Assembly (NCBI GenBank): GCA_016874915.1
Contig: VGSW01000021.1
Coordinates: 1-34,870 of the forward strand
Direction of reading: 5' to 3'
Source: Deltaproteobacteria bacterium
GTDB lineage: Bacteria > Desulfobacterota > Desulfobaccia > Desulfobaccales > 0-14-0-80-60-11
DNA length: 34,870 nt
Part shown: positions 6,093 through 14,066 of the stretch, one piece after another
How positions within the stretch are numbered: the stretch's first letter is position 1
Layout: the number at the start of each line of letters is the position of its first letter
Notes under the pieces: model-generated
Seen by the model: the letters and a program-made list of their open reading frames with translations, nothing else
What the model was told of the DNA's origin: nothing
The model's database searches: none
Position numbers and translations under genes: made by a program

Positions 6093-7358
6093 ATGACACA
6101 GCGACAAGCGGCCCTGGAAGGGCGCATCACTTCGGCCATGAAACACGCGGCCCGCCGGGAAGGGCTGGACCCGGAGGTGATCCGCCAGGGTTTGGCCCGG
6201 GGCGCCGTGGTGATTCCGGCCAACAAGGGCCATAAAGGTCTCAAACCCGTGGCCATCGGTGAGGGGGTGCGGGTCAAGATCAACGCCAACATCGGCACCT
6301 CCCCCCACGACGTTAGCCTGGACAAGGAAAAAGCCAAGCTGGCCGCGGCCCTCCAGTACGGCGCGGACGCGGTCATGGACCTGTCCACCGGCGGCGACCT
6401 GGATGATATCCGCACCACCCTTTTGGCTCAATGCCCCGCGCCCTTCGGCACCGTGCCCATTTACCAGGTCATGACCCAGGCCCGGTCCCTGGAGGAAGTG
6501 AAAGGCGACTGGTTCCTGGATATGGTGGAACACCACGCCCGCCAGGGAGTGGACTTCGTCACGGTGCACTGCGGCGTCACCCGCAAGGCCGTGCCGCTGC
6601 TCAAAAACCGGGTCACCGGGGTGGTCTCCCGGGGCGGGTCCTTCACCGTGGCCTGGATGCGCCGCCACGGGAAAGAAAATCCTTTATACGAACATTACGA
6701 CCGCCTCCTGGACATCGCCCGGAAATACGACGTCACCCTGTCCCTGGGAGACGGCCTGCGCCCCGGCTGCCTGGCCGACGCCACCGACAAGGCCCAACTT
6801 CATGAACTGAAGATTTTGGGGGACCTGACCAAACGAGCCTGGGCCCAGGGGGTCCAGGTCATGGTGGAAGGCCCGGGGCATCTGCCTTTGCACGCCATCA
6901 AGAAAAACGTCCGCCTCCAGCAGAAGTATTGCCATAACGCCCCCTTTTACGTCCTGGGCCCCCTGGTCACCGACGTGGCCTCGGGCTACGACCACATCGC
7001 CGGGGCCATCGGCGGCGCCCTGGCCGCCACTTTGGGCGCCGCGTTTCTCTGCTACGTCACCCCCGCGGAACACCTGAAACTCCCGGAAGTGGAAGACGTC
7101 ATCGACGGGGTGGTGGCCTCCAGGATCGCCGCCCACGCCGCGGATATCGCCCGGGGCCTGCCCGGGGCCGGGGATTGGGACCTGAAAATGTCTAAGGCCC
7201 GCCGCGCCCTGGACTGGGACACCCAGATCAAACTCTCCATCAACCCGGTCAAAGCCCGGCGCTACCGGGAAATCAGCCGGGCCATCGAAGACCAGTGCAC
7301 CATGTGCGGCAGATTTTGCGCCATGAAGGTCTTCGACGAGAAGTTCGAGGCGGAGTGA
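6093..7358 (+). CDS. thiC: ThiC-family radical SAM enzyme: HMP-phosphate synthase or 5-hydroxybenzimidazole synthase
   Basis: The family converts aminoimidazole ribotide, by a radical SAM rearrangement, into the thiamine pyrimidine (ThiC) or into 5-hydroxybenzimidazole for the lower ligand of cobamides (BzaF). The 421-residue product is a short anaerobic-type member. It shows VIPANKGHKGL, KINANIGTS, GADAVMDLSTGGDL, VDFVTVHCGV, NPLYEHYDRLL, LSLGDGLRPGC, VMVEGPGHLPL, APFYVLGPLVTD and CYVTPAEHL. The C-terminal cluster motif is CTMCGRFC, that is CX2CX3C, one residue shorter than the CX2CX4C of long ThiC proteins. ATG at 6093 follows AGAGAGGGTG. It is isolated from the thi genes at 20-25 kb and has no TPP riboswitch that I can see, which leaves BzaF open. 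ThiC is the default call. Confidence 0.85.
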   Translation: MTQRQAALEGRITSAMKHAARREGLDPEVIRQGLARGAVVIPANKGHKGLKPVAIGEGVRVKINANIGTSPHDVSLDKEKAKLAAALQYGADAVMDLSTGGDLDDIRTTLLAQCPAPFGTVPIYQVMTQARSLEEVKGDWFLDMVEHHARQGVDFVTVHCGVTRKAVPLLKNRVTGVVSRGGSFTVAWMRRHGKENPLYEHYDRLLDIARKYDVTLSLGDGLRPGCLADATDKAQLHELKILGDLTKRAWAQGVQVMVEGPGHLPLHAIKKNVRLQQKYCHNAPFYVLGPLVTDVASGYDHIAGAIGGALAATLGAAFLCYVTPAEHLKLPEVEDVIDGVVASRIAAHAADIARGLPGAGDWDLKMSKARRALDWDTQIKLSINPVKARRYREISRAIEDQCTMCGRFCAMKVFDEKFEAE

Positions 7359-7381
7359 TGTGGTGATGGATGGAATGATTT

Positions 7382-7424
7382 TTGGGGGAGGGCGGGGGAC
7401 AACCAGTCCCCCGCCCTCCCCCAA
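7382..7424. repeat. Perfect 19-bp GC inverted repeat after thiC/bzaF
   Basis: TTGGGGGAGGGCGGGGGAC is repeated as its exact reverse complement after a 5-base spacer. There is no following T tract on the plus strand, so it is not a standard intrinsic terminator, although it lies 24 bases after the stop codon and could stop polymerase or protect the mRNA end. Confidence 0.7.
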
Positions 7425-7496
7425 ACCCCCACCCAACCCCCTCTAAGAAATTTGGCCCCGCCCCCCCAGTTCTCAAAATAAGCTAACAACTCCATG

Positions 7497-7550
7497 GTGC
7501 CTCAGGCTTTCCAGCCTGTGCCAACGCAGGCTAAAACCTGCGGCTACCCA
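7497..7550. repeat. Dispersed CAGGCT-type palindromic repeat
   Basis: Contains CAGGCTTTCCAGCCTG and then CGCAGGCTAAAACCTGCG. Relatives occur at 13574-13601 (GGCACACGCTTTCCCGCCTGTGCC) and 24412-24433 (CACAGGCTGGAAAGCCTGTG), so this is a small dispersed family within the window. Confidence 0.55.
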
Positions 7551-7680
7551 ATTACCCGGCTGACTGCAATTTGGCATTAGGGGGCGCGTCGGCCTAGGGG
7601 CGTTCCCCAGGGCGCCCAGCGTTAATCGTCCCCAAACCCCCGCCCCCGATCCTGTGGATGCAGTTTACAAATTAACCAAA

Positions 7681-7702
7681 TGTTAATGGAGAAACATTAA
7701 CA
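7681..7702. promoter_or_regulatory. 22-bp palindrome, candidate regulator-binding site
   Basis: TGTTAATG and CATTAACA are perfect 8-bp inverted half sites around GAGAAA. The site lies 8 bases upstream of a TTGACT -35 box and about 365 bases upstream of the sigma-54 promoter at 8065. It could be an operator for the small-RNA promoter or an upstream activator site; this is inference from symmetry and position. Confidence 0.4.
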
Positions 7703-7743
7703 AAGCCCATTGACTATAGATAATCTCTTGTAATTAATGGGAG

Positions 7744-7852
7744 TTATGAAATGCCGAGGTGGTACCTTTATTGCACTTTTAAGAGTGCCCATTTCAACCC
7801 TCAACCGGCCTTGGCAGGTCAGTCCCTTTGCCTGTCAAGGCCATCGTTTTTT
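7744..7852 (+). ncRNA. Candidate small RNA with own promoter and terminator
   Basis: A TTGACT -35 (7710-7715) and an ATTAAT -10 (7733-7738) at 17-base spacing predict a start near 7744. About 108 bases later comes a strong terminator: GGCCTTGGCAGG pairs with CCTGTCAAGGCC (one mismatch) and is followed by T6 (7807-7852). Between them is a second hairpin, GCACTTTTAAGAGTGC (7773-7788). No ORF fits. The family is unknown to me; it could also be the 5' end of an attenuated transcript reading toward the gene at 8121. Confidence 0.4.
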
Positions 7853-8064
7853 AGTACGGCCTTAACTGCTTGGGGCTCTTTGATAAATCAACGCCTTGAA
7901 ATGACAAACATTTAGAAAAAATTTCCCCCCCATCTCACTTTATCTTTTCACTTCTTTGATCCATACTTAACCTTTGTAAATGAGAGAAACAGATGTTAAT
8001 AGGAGAACTTCCGCATCGTCACCTTAACTTCCCGTAAATCCAAGACTTTTCTATGTCCTTCCAC

Positions 8065-8080
8065 TGGCACAGGCTTTGCT
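8065..8080 (+). promoter_or_regulatory. Sigma-54 (RpoN) promoter of the cytochrome operon
   Basis: TGGCAC (8065-8070), five bases, TTGCT (8076-8080): an exact match to the -24/-12 consensus TGGCAC-N5-TTGCW. Transcription would start near 8092, leaving a leader of about 29 bases with AAGGAG before the ATG at 8121. Sigma-54 promoters need an enhancer-binding ATPase; no such gene is in the window. Confidence 0.72.
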
Positions 8081-8120
8081 TCTTTTGAAAATTGGTCAAG
8101 TTTGCGTTTAAGGAGCTCGA

Positions 8121-8483
8121 ATGACTAAGTTGCTGTTTATCATCACCAAGGGCCTGGAAAAATCCGGCAGCGCCACCCGGGCCTTGCAGTTTGCCAGCAT
8201 CGCCGCGGAGCAGGGAAATCACGTAGAGATTTTCTTGATTGACGAGTCGGTCCATTGGGCCCAGATAGGCATGGCCGACGGTATCCGGGCCTCCACCGGC
8301 GAGTCCATGAAGGATTTCCTGGACTTACTCACCCATAAAAATCACCCCATCCACGTGTGCAAGGCCTGCGCCGACAAACGCCTCATCAGCCCCGATGACC
8401 TGATTACGGGCGCCATCATCTCCCCGGCGCCGGTGCTGGTCAAGATGATGACCAGCCCGGATTATAAGGTATTTACTTTTTAA
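8121..8483 (+). CDS. DsrE-family sulfur-relay-like protein
   Basis: A 120-residue soluble protein of the DsrE/DsrF/YchN fold. The N-terminus MTKLLFIITKGLEKSGSATRALQFASIAAEQGNHVEIFLIDE is the typical first beta-alpha-beta unit, and the conserved cysteine region appears as HVCKACADKRLI (two Cys). Members of this family carry sulfur as persulfides or bind ligands near that cysteine, and occur in sulfur-oxidising and sulfate-reducing bacteria. The ATG at 8121 has AAGGAG seven bases upstream. It is the first gene after a sigma-54 promoter and is followed after 69 bases by the selenocysteine-containing cytochrome, so the two probably form an operon and work together. A role in delivering sulfur or selenium to the electron-transfer complex is speculation. 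Confidence 0.8.
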   Translation: MTKLLFIITKGLEKSGSATRALQFASIAAEQGNHVEIFLIDESVHWAQIGMADGIRASTGESMKDFLDLLTHKNHPIHVCKACADKRLISPDDLITGAIISPAPVLVKMMTSPDYKVFTF

Positions 8484-8493
8484 TGAATGATTC

Positions 8494-8523
8494 ATCCGTG
8501 TTTATCTGCGTTAATCGGCGGTT
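8494..8523. repeat. Single arm of the ATCTGCGTTAATCGGCGG repeat family
   Basis: The text ATCCGTGTTTATCTGCGTTAATCGGCGG lies between the DsrE-like gene and the cytochrome gene. Close relatives form inverted pairs at 23301-23368 and 30072-30127; only one arm is present here. Confidence 0.5.
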
Positions 8524-8552
8524 TAAAAAAACTCCCCCAGGAGTCAGCCATT

Positions 8553-11066
8553 ATGCGAAAAAATCCTTATAAAATCTGGAGCCCGGCCCTGGTAGTCCTG
8601 GCCGTGGGACTGGCGCTGCTGCTGCCGTCCCTCGCCGGTGCCAAAATCCGGACACATGCCCCCATCCAGCTGAAGACGGAAGACGGTAAAATCATCAACC
8701 CCCTGACCGGCGAAAACGCCGACCAGCCCTACAGCCCCCGCCAGACCTGCGGCGCCTGCCATAACTACAACGACATCACCAAGGGCTACCACTTCCAGCA
8801 AGGGTGGGACCGGGTTAAGGACAACTTCAATGCCAAGAAGCCGTGGGTCCTGTCCGACGGCATGATGGGCAAGTTCTGACCGCCTTCCTTTCGCCAGTTG
8901 GCGAAAAAGAAGAACGACCATCCCGACCAGATTGACATGACCCCCTTCGGCTTCGCCAGCGCCGGGGACCCCAAAAATCCGGTGATGCCCGGCTGCGGCG
9001 CCTGCCACCCCGGAGGCGGCGGCCTGGAGTTCGACCGGGACGGCAAGCGCTATGACGCCCGCCTCAAGGCCGAACCCCAACTGGCCCAATCCCTGGACGG
9101 CGACTATTTCAAAAGCCCCTGGGACAAAACCGGCGTGGTGGAGGCGGATTGCCTAGTCTGCCACCTGCCGGGCTACAATTTTAAGGACCGCATCAAGCAG
9201 CTGATTATGCTGAACTTCAAATGGGCCTCCACTTCCGCGTCGGGCATCGCCCAGGTCACCGGCACCGTCCGGGAAGGCCAGACCCCCGCGGTGGTGTACA
9301 ACAAGCGCCTGTTCAACGAAGACGGCAAGATTTACCTGGAACTGTCCGGGCCCCCGCCATCGGAGAATTGCACCTTCTGCCACAGCTTTTCCGACATGCG
9401 CAAGCGGGGGTTCTCCTGGAATGACCGGATCAACCACGACGTCCACAACATGAGGGGCATGGCATGTGTGGACTGCCACTGGAGCATTGACAAAGAGCAC
9501 AACTTTGCCAAGGGCGATGAAAACGTCTCCACGGTGCGGGACGACCTGGACAACACCATGAAGAACTGCAAGCAGTGCCACGAACAGGGCTTCATGGGCG
9601 CGCCCCGGCCAGCCCACTTGAGCGTCCGGCCCAACCACCTGGAGAAGCTGGCTTGCGAAACCTGCCATATCCCCACCCTGCACCGGGCCGCGGCGGAGGG
9701 CTTCGACGTCACCACCGGCATGCTGGTCAACTACCCCAAGCTGGGGGCCAAACAGGTGGGCGCGGCCTTCGATTGGAAACCCCGCTACGCTCGCAAGCAC
9801 AAAGACGGCAAGGTCTGGCCGGTGAACAACCTCCTGCCCACCATCTATACCAACCAGGATAAGGACGGCACCTATTATCCGCTCTATGCGAGAGAGATCG
9901 GCAAGGGTTATGAGAAGATCAAAGGCCAGTTAAAGGATAAAAAGCCCAGCAAGCCGGAGCTCCACAAACCGGAAGAGATCAAACTCATGCTCACGGCCCT
10001 GGCGGAGACCCTGAAGGGCAATAAACGCTTCCAGCAGGTGCGGCCCAATTACCATAAAGGCGGCCAGATGCACTCTTTAAATGAGAAAGGCGAGATCGTC
10101 ACCGCCAAGGACGAGACCTGGTGCGGCGAAGGGGAGGGCTTCAACGTTAACCACAACGTGGCCCCGGCCAAACTGGCCCTGGGCGCGAACGGCTGCGCCG
10201 ACTGCCACTCCTCGGAAGCTCACATGTTCAAGGGGCAGATCGTCACCGACCTCTTTGGGTCTGACGGCAAGCCCACCTACATCAGTTCCGGGCGCCTCAT
10301 CGGCTGCCAGCCCTGGGCCTATTACGTCAACCAGTTCCACCAGACCTATCTAACGCCTTACGTGAGCATCATCCTCTTGCTCTTAGTCTTCGGACTGGTG
10401 CTGCACTACACCGGGCAAGGCCCCAAAGGGGCGGACTTCACTTATGAACCCGGGGAAATCCTGCGCTTCACCCTGACGGAACGGTGGACTCACCTGGTCC
10501 GCATGATCGCCTTTTTGCTGCTCACCCTCACCGGTTATATCTTCTTTTACAACAACGTCACCATGCTCCGGATGTTCTTCAGCACGCCGGCCAGTGCGGT
10601 GATTTTCCACTGGGTGACTGGCCTGATCTTCCTGGCGGCGTCGGTGGTGGCCCTAGTTCACTGGGCCAAGGACGCCCGCTTTGCGGATTATGACAAGGAG
10701 TGGCTCCGGAAACACGGCGGCTACTTCGGCGGCAAGGAACTGGAGGTGCCGGCCGGAAGGTTGAACGCCGGCCAGAAGATCTTTTTCTGGCTTACGGCGG
10801 GCCTGAGCCTGATCATGGGTGCAACGGGGGTTCTCTTGATCTTCAAAAACAGCCTGCCCCTGACCTTCAACTGCCTCATATCCACTATTCACGGCTTCTT
10901 CGCCATCATCTTCGTGGCCGCCATCATCGCCCACGCCTATTTGGGGACCATCGCCAACCCCGGCACCTGGCGGGCTTTGGTGGACGGCCAGGTGGGGCGC
11001 AAATGGGCCAAGAAGCACCATTCGGAGTGGTATAAAGAGATCGCGGCGAAGGAAGAAAAAGAATAA
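8553..11066 (+). CDS. Octahaem cytochrome c-cytochrome b fusion, probable selenoprotein
   Basis: An 837-residue frame is open except for one in-frame TGA at 8877-8879 (residue 109). ATG at 8553 follows CCAGGAG. Residues 1-30 are a signal peptide ending LAGA. Eight CXXCH haem sites follow: 66-70, 148-152, 200-204, 273-277, 305-309, 339-343, 368-372 and 548-552. The C-terminal part has about five membrane helices (near 603-619, 652-667, 682-705, 741-763, 776-798) with histidines placed as in formate-dehydrogenase-gamma-type cytochrome b (RWTHLVRM, FHWVTG, STIHGFFA, IIAHAYLG). It is thus a periplasmic eight-haem module wired to a membrane quinone module. The TGA lies in GMMGKF-X-PPSFRQL between haems 1 and 2, and the second part has no usable start (only TTG at 8898), so read-through as selenocysteine is favoured over two genes or a pseudogene. 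The substrate is unknown; the octahaem tetrathionate/nitrite/sulfite reductase group is the nearest comparison. Confidence 0.8.
8877..8908 (+). promoter_or_regulatory. In-frame UGA with bacterial SECIS-like hairpin
   Basis: After the UGA (8877-8879) a stem TTTCGCC/GGCGAAA (8889-8895 with 8900-8906) closes a 4-base loop AGUU. The loop begins 16 bases after the UGA and has G as its second base, both within the known tolerance of bacterial SECIS elements (apical loop about 16-37 bases downstream, G among the first two loop bases). The reading frame continues unbroken through the hairpin for another 729 codons. Confidence 0.75.
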
Positions 11067-11067
11067 T

Positions 11068-11167
11068 CTCTCGCTAAGCCGCAAAGGCGCAAAGCAAACG
11101 GCGCAGGCGGAAACCGCCTGCGCCGTTTTTTATTTTTCTTTCTTTGCGTCTTTGCGTCTTGGCGAGA
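11068..11167. terminator. Strong terminator nested in CGCAAAGG-type inverted arms
   Basis: Core: AAACGGCGCAGGCGG pairs perfectly with CCGCCTGCGCCGTTT around AAA and runs into T6 (11096-11131), ending the cytochrome operon. Outer arms CTCTCGCTAAGCCGCAAAGG and CTTTGCGTCTTTGCGTCTTG...GAGAG extend the symmetry on both sides (11068-11094 and 11141-11167). Confidence 0.88.
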
Positions 11168-11215
11168 GAAATATTATTATATTCCAGTAATTCAAAGGCG
11201 TTTCTTGAGGCAATC

Positions 11216-13093
11216 ATGGCAGCCAAGCAACCTCGATTCTCCATCTGGTACCTGGTGGCCCTCTTGGCCGTCCTGTTTATCGTGCAGTATTACCTGGTGG
11301 CCCAGCAATCTTTCAGCGTCACTTACAGCGAATTCCGCCAGTTGATGGAGGCCGGCGGGGTCAACGACCTGGAAATCAGTGTTGACACCATTCGGGGGAA
11401 GCTTCTCCCCTCGGGGGTGGAGTGGCTGTCCAAGGCCCGGAAAGAGCCGGACCTCGCCCCGCGTCTGAAAAAGCAATTCGACAAAGAGATCACCTTCACT
11501 GCGGTCCGTCTGGAAGACCCGGACCTCATCAAGCTCCTGGAAAAACAGGGCTTGAAATACCGGGGCGTCCAGGAGAAGACCTGGCTTACGGCGCTCCTGT
11601 CCTGGGTCCTGCCCATGCTGCTGCTGGTGGGCATTTGGATTTACTTTTTCCGGAAGATGAGCACCGGGGCCGGCGGCATCATGACCGTGGGCAAGAGTAA
11701 GGCCCGCCTTTACATGGAAGACGAGACCAAGGTCACCTTTGGGGACGTGGCCGGGGTGGATGAAGCGGAGGAGGAATTAAAGGAAATCATCGAATTCCTG
11801 AAGACCCCGGCCAAGTTCCAGGTGCTGGGGGGAAAAATTCCCAAGGGCGTGCTGCTGGTGGGGCCGCCGGGCACCGGGAAAACCCTGTTGGCCCGGGCCG
11901 TGGCCGGAGAGGCCGGGGTGCCGTTTTTAAGCCTCACCGGCTCGGATTTTGTGGAGATGTTCGTGGGGGTGGGCGCCGCCCGGGTGCGGGACCTCTTCGC
12001 CCAGGCCCAGGAGAAGGCCCCCTGTATTATTTTCATCGACGAGCTGGACGCGGTGGGCAAGGCCCGGGGCTTGAGTCCCCTGGCGGGGCCGGAGGAACGG
12101 GAAAACACCCTGAACCAGCTTCTCTCCGAAATGGACGGCTTTGACACCCGCAAAGGGGTGATCATCATGGCGGCCACCAACCGGCCGGAAATTCTGGACC
12201 CGGCCCTCATCCGCCCGGGGCGCTTCGACCGCCACATCCTGGTGGACCGCCCCTCCCTCAAAGGCCGGGAAGACATCCTGAGGATTCATACCCGCAACAT
12301 TAAACTATCTCCGGAAGTGGACCTGAAGGTTATTGCGGCCCGCACCCCGGGAATGGTGGGCTCGGATTTGGCCAACATCGTCAACGAAGCGGCTCTCCTG
12401 GCGGCCCGGAAGAACAAGACCGGGGTGGAAAAGGAGGACTTCGAGGAAGCCATCGACCGGGTGATAGCCGGCCTGGAGAAACGCAACCGCTTGATGAATC
12501 CCCGGGAAAAGGAAATCGTGGCTTACCACGAAACCGGCCACGCTTTGGTGGCCGAGGCCCTGCCCACCACCGACAAGGTGCACCGGGTCTCCATCATCCC
12601 CCGGGGCATCGGCGCCCTGGGCTACACCATGCAGCTCCCCACCGAAGACCGCTACCTCATGACCAAGACCGAGCTGGAGGACCGCATGGCGGTGATGATG
12701 GGAGGGCGGGTGGCTGAGGAGCTGGTCTTCCAGGAGATTTCCACCGGCGCCCAGAACGATCTTTACCGGGCCACGGAAGTCGCCCGCTCCATGGTCCGGG
12801 AGTACGGCATGAGCGAGAAGTTGGGGCCCATCACCTTTGAGCGGGAGCGGCGGCCCCTCTTTATCGAAGCGGTTATGCCCCCGGCCAGCAAGGATTACAG
12901 CGAGACCACCGCGGAAGAGATTGACCGTGAAGTGGCGGCCCTGGCGGAGAAGGCCCACCGGCGGGCCCAGGAGGTGCTGGAGAGCCGCCGGGATGTCCTG
13001 GAGAAAGTGGCCCGGCTGCTCCTGGAAAAGGAAGTCCTGGAAGGGGAGGAGCTACGGGGGATCTTGAACGCCCAGGGAAGTTCCGAATCTTAA
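11216..13093 (+). CDS. ftsH: ATP-dependent zinc metalloprotease FtsH
   Basis: FtsH is a membrane-anchored hexamer that unfolds and degrades misassembled membrane proteins and short-lived cytoplasmic regulators. The 625-residue product has membrane helices at about 11-28 and 124-145 around a periplasmic domain. The AAA+ module carries Walker A GPPGTGKT (216-223), Walker B IIFIDE (271-276) and the second region of homology [19 protein letters not shown]. The zinc protease has HETGH (438-442) and the third ligand Asp in [11 protein letters not shown] (515). I chose the ATG at 11216, with TTGAGG upstream, because the longer frame from 11144 reads back into the repeat arm. FtsH is often next to tilS and hpt or folP; here it is followed by a lipoprotein and a DUF1622 gene instead. 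Confidence 0.96.
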   Translation: MAAKQPRFSIWYLVALLAVLFIVQYYLVAQQSFSVTYSEFRQLMEAGGVNDLEISVDTIRGKLLPSGVEWLSKARKEPDLAPRLKKQFDKEITFTAVRLEDPDLIKLLEKQGLKYRGVQEKTWLTALLSWVLPMLLLVGIWIYFFRKMSTGAGGIMTVGKSKARLYMEDETKVTFGDVAGVDEAEEELKEIIEFLKTPAKFQVLGGKIPKGVLLVGPPGTGKTLLARAVAGEAGVPFLSLTGSDFVEMFVGVGAARVRDLFAQAQEKAPCIIFIDELDAVGKARGLSPLAGPEERENTLNQLLSEMDGFDTRKGVIIMAATNRPEILDPALIRPGRFDRHILVDRPSLKGREDILRIHTRNIKLSPEVDLKVIAARTPGMVGSDLANIVNEAALLAARKNKTGVEKEDFEEAIDRVIAGLEKRNRLMNPREKEIVAYHETGHALVAEALPTTDKVHRVSIIPRGIGALGYTMQLPTEDRYLMTKTELEDRMAVMMGGRVAEELVFQEISTGAQNDLYRATEVARSMVREYGMSEKLGPITFERERRPLFIEAVMPPASKDYSETTAEEIDREVAALAEKAHRRAQEVLESRRDVLEKVARLLLEKEVLEGEELRGILNAQGSSES

Positions 13094-13144
13094 TAACCTC
13101 ACGCAAAGACGCCAAGGCGCAATAGACGTGAAAGGAAACCATAG

Positions 13145-13549
13145 ATGATGGCGAACAATCTTTTCAGGGTTATGGCAGCCGCGATTTGCATTCTTATCCT
13201 GGGGGGCTGCGCCGGAGTCCAAACCGATCCCGTGGTGAGCTTTGAACAAATGCTCACGTCTGCCGGGTTTCGCATGAAGGCGGCGGACACCCCGGAGAAG
13301 CTGGCCCGTCTCCAAACCCTTCCCCCCCAGCGCATCGTGCCCCGGAATAAGGACGGCCGCGTTTACTATTTATTCGCCGACCCGGATCAAAAGGCCCTGT
13401 ATGTGGGCGACGAACAGGCTTACCGGAACTACCTGGATCTGCGGATGGCCAAGCAGGACGCGGAGGATAGTCATGAATCCACCATGAAGCGGATGGCGGA
13501 AATGGAGATGGACTACGAATTCTCCATGGAAATGGATGAAGGAAAGTGA
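13145..13549 (+). CDS. Small lipoprotein with Met/Glu-rich tail
   Basis: A 134-residue lipoprotein of unknown function. The N-terminus has a short hydrophobic stretch ending in the lipobox LGGC (cysteine at 21), so it should be cleaved and lipidated. The middle part contains RIVPRNKDGRVYYLFADPDQKALYVGDEQAYRNY, which looks like a small beta-rich module binding or displaying a ligand. The C-terminus is a charged, methionine-rich helix (STMKRMAEMEMDYEFSMEMDEG) that could be a coiled segment or a metal-binding tail. It starts at 13145 or 13148 (adjacent ATG codons) after AAAGGAAACC, 51 bases downstream of ftsH and in the same direction, so it could be co-transcribed. I do not recognise a named family. 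Confidence 0.75.
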   Translation: MMANNLFRVMAAAICILILGGCAGVQTDPVVSFEQMLTSAGFRMKAADTPEKLARLQTLPPQRIVPRNKDGRVYYLFADPDQKALYVGDEQAYRNYLDLRMAKQDAEDSHESTMKRMAEMEMDYEFSMEMDEGK

Positions 13550-13573
13550 CGGCCGGGGCCGGGTTTATTTGGG

Positions 13574-13601
13574 TGGCACACGCTTTCCCGCCTGTGCCAA
13601 T
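13574..13601. repeat. Copy of the CAGGCT-type palindrome
   Basis: GGCACACGCTTTCCCGCCTGTGCC in the 95-base gap before the DUF1622 gene; related to the copies at 7497 and 24412. Confidence 0.45.
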
Positions 13602-13644
13602 CGAGTTTTTACAAAGCCCTTTTTAAGACTACCGGGACGATGCC

Positions 13645-14040
13645 ATGAAGATTTCCGCTCTAGATAAACTCACCGGCTTTGACTGGGTCCTCAAGCTCAT
13701 CGGCGTGGGCATTGAATGCATAGGCATCGCCATCATCGTGGCGGGCGCGGTCATCACCACTGCCTTGTTCATCCGGGGGCTGCTCCAGGAGCGGGCTTTG
13801 GGGGAATGTTACCACCAGTACCGCAGCACCTTCGGCAAGGCAGTGCTTTTGGGCCTGGAGTTTCTGGTGGCTTCCGATATCGTCAGCACCGTGGCGGTGG
13901 GCCTCACTTTCCAGGACTTGGGGATGCTGGGCCTGCTGGTGCTCATCCGCACCTTCCTGAGCTTTGCCCTGGAAGTGGAGATTAACGGACACTGGCCCTG
14001 GAAGAGCAGCGAGATGGCCGGGAGGCTGGGAGCAAAATAA
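13645..14040 (+). CDS. DUF1622 family inner-membrane protein
   Basis: A 131-residue integral membrane protein with three helices: about 16-46 (LKLIGVGIECIGIAIIVAGAVITTALFI), 66-88 (AVLLGLEFLVASDIVSTVAVGL) and 92-110 (LGMLGLLVLIRTFLSFALEVEINGHWPW). Conserved DUF1622 features are visible: GLEFLVASDIV after the first loop, and RTFLSFALEVEINGHWPW at the end, with the glutamates and aspartate inside the membrane typical of this family. The loop LLQERALGECYHQYRSTFGKA is basic and probably cytoplasmic. Its function has not been established. It lies between the lipoprotein gene and addB in the same direction; the ATG lacks a strong ribosome site. Confidence 0.85.
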   Translation: MKISALDKLTGFDWVLKLIGVGIECIGIAIIVAGAVITTALFIRGLLQERALGECYHQYRSTFGKAVLLGLEFLVASDIVSTVAVGLTFQDLGMLGLLVLIRTFLSFALEVEINGHWPWKSSEMAGRLGAK

Positions 14041-14066
14041 TCCTCACGCCAAGGCGCAAAGATGCT

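Noticed and set aside
7752-7790. T-box antiterminator (GAGGTGGTACC resembles the conserved T-box)
   Set aside because: The conserved bases after ACC (GCG) are missing, there is no Stem I/specifier structure upstream, and no aminoacyl-tRNA synthetase or amino-acid gene follows.
8487-11066. Reading the cytochrome as two separate genes or as a pseudogene
   Set aside because: Both parts are in one frame, codon use is normal on both sides, the second part would have to start at a TTG with no ribosome site inside a hairpin, and the first part would have a single haem and no known function.
13574-13590. Second sigma-54 promoter (TGGCACACGCTTTCC)
   Set aside because: The -12 element lacks the GC (TTCC instead of TTGC) and the sequence is part of a dispersed palindrome family.
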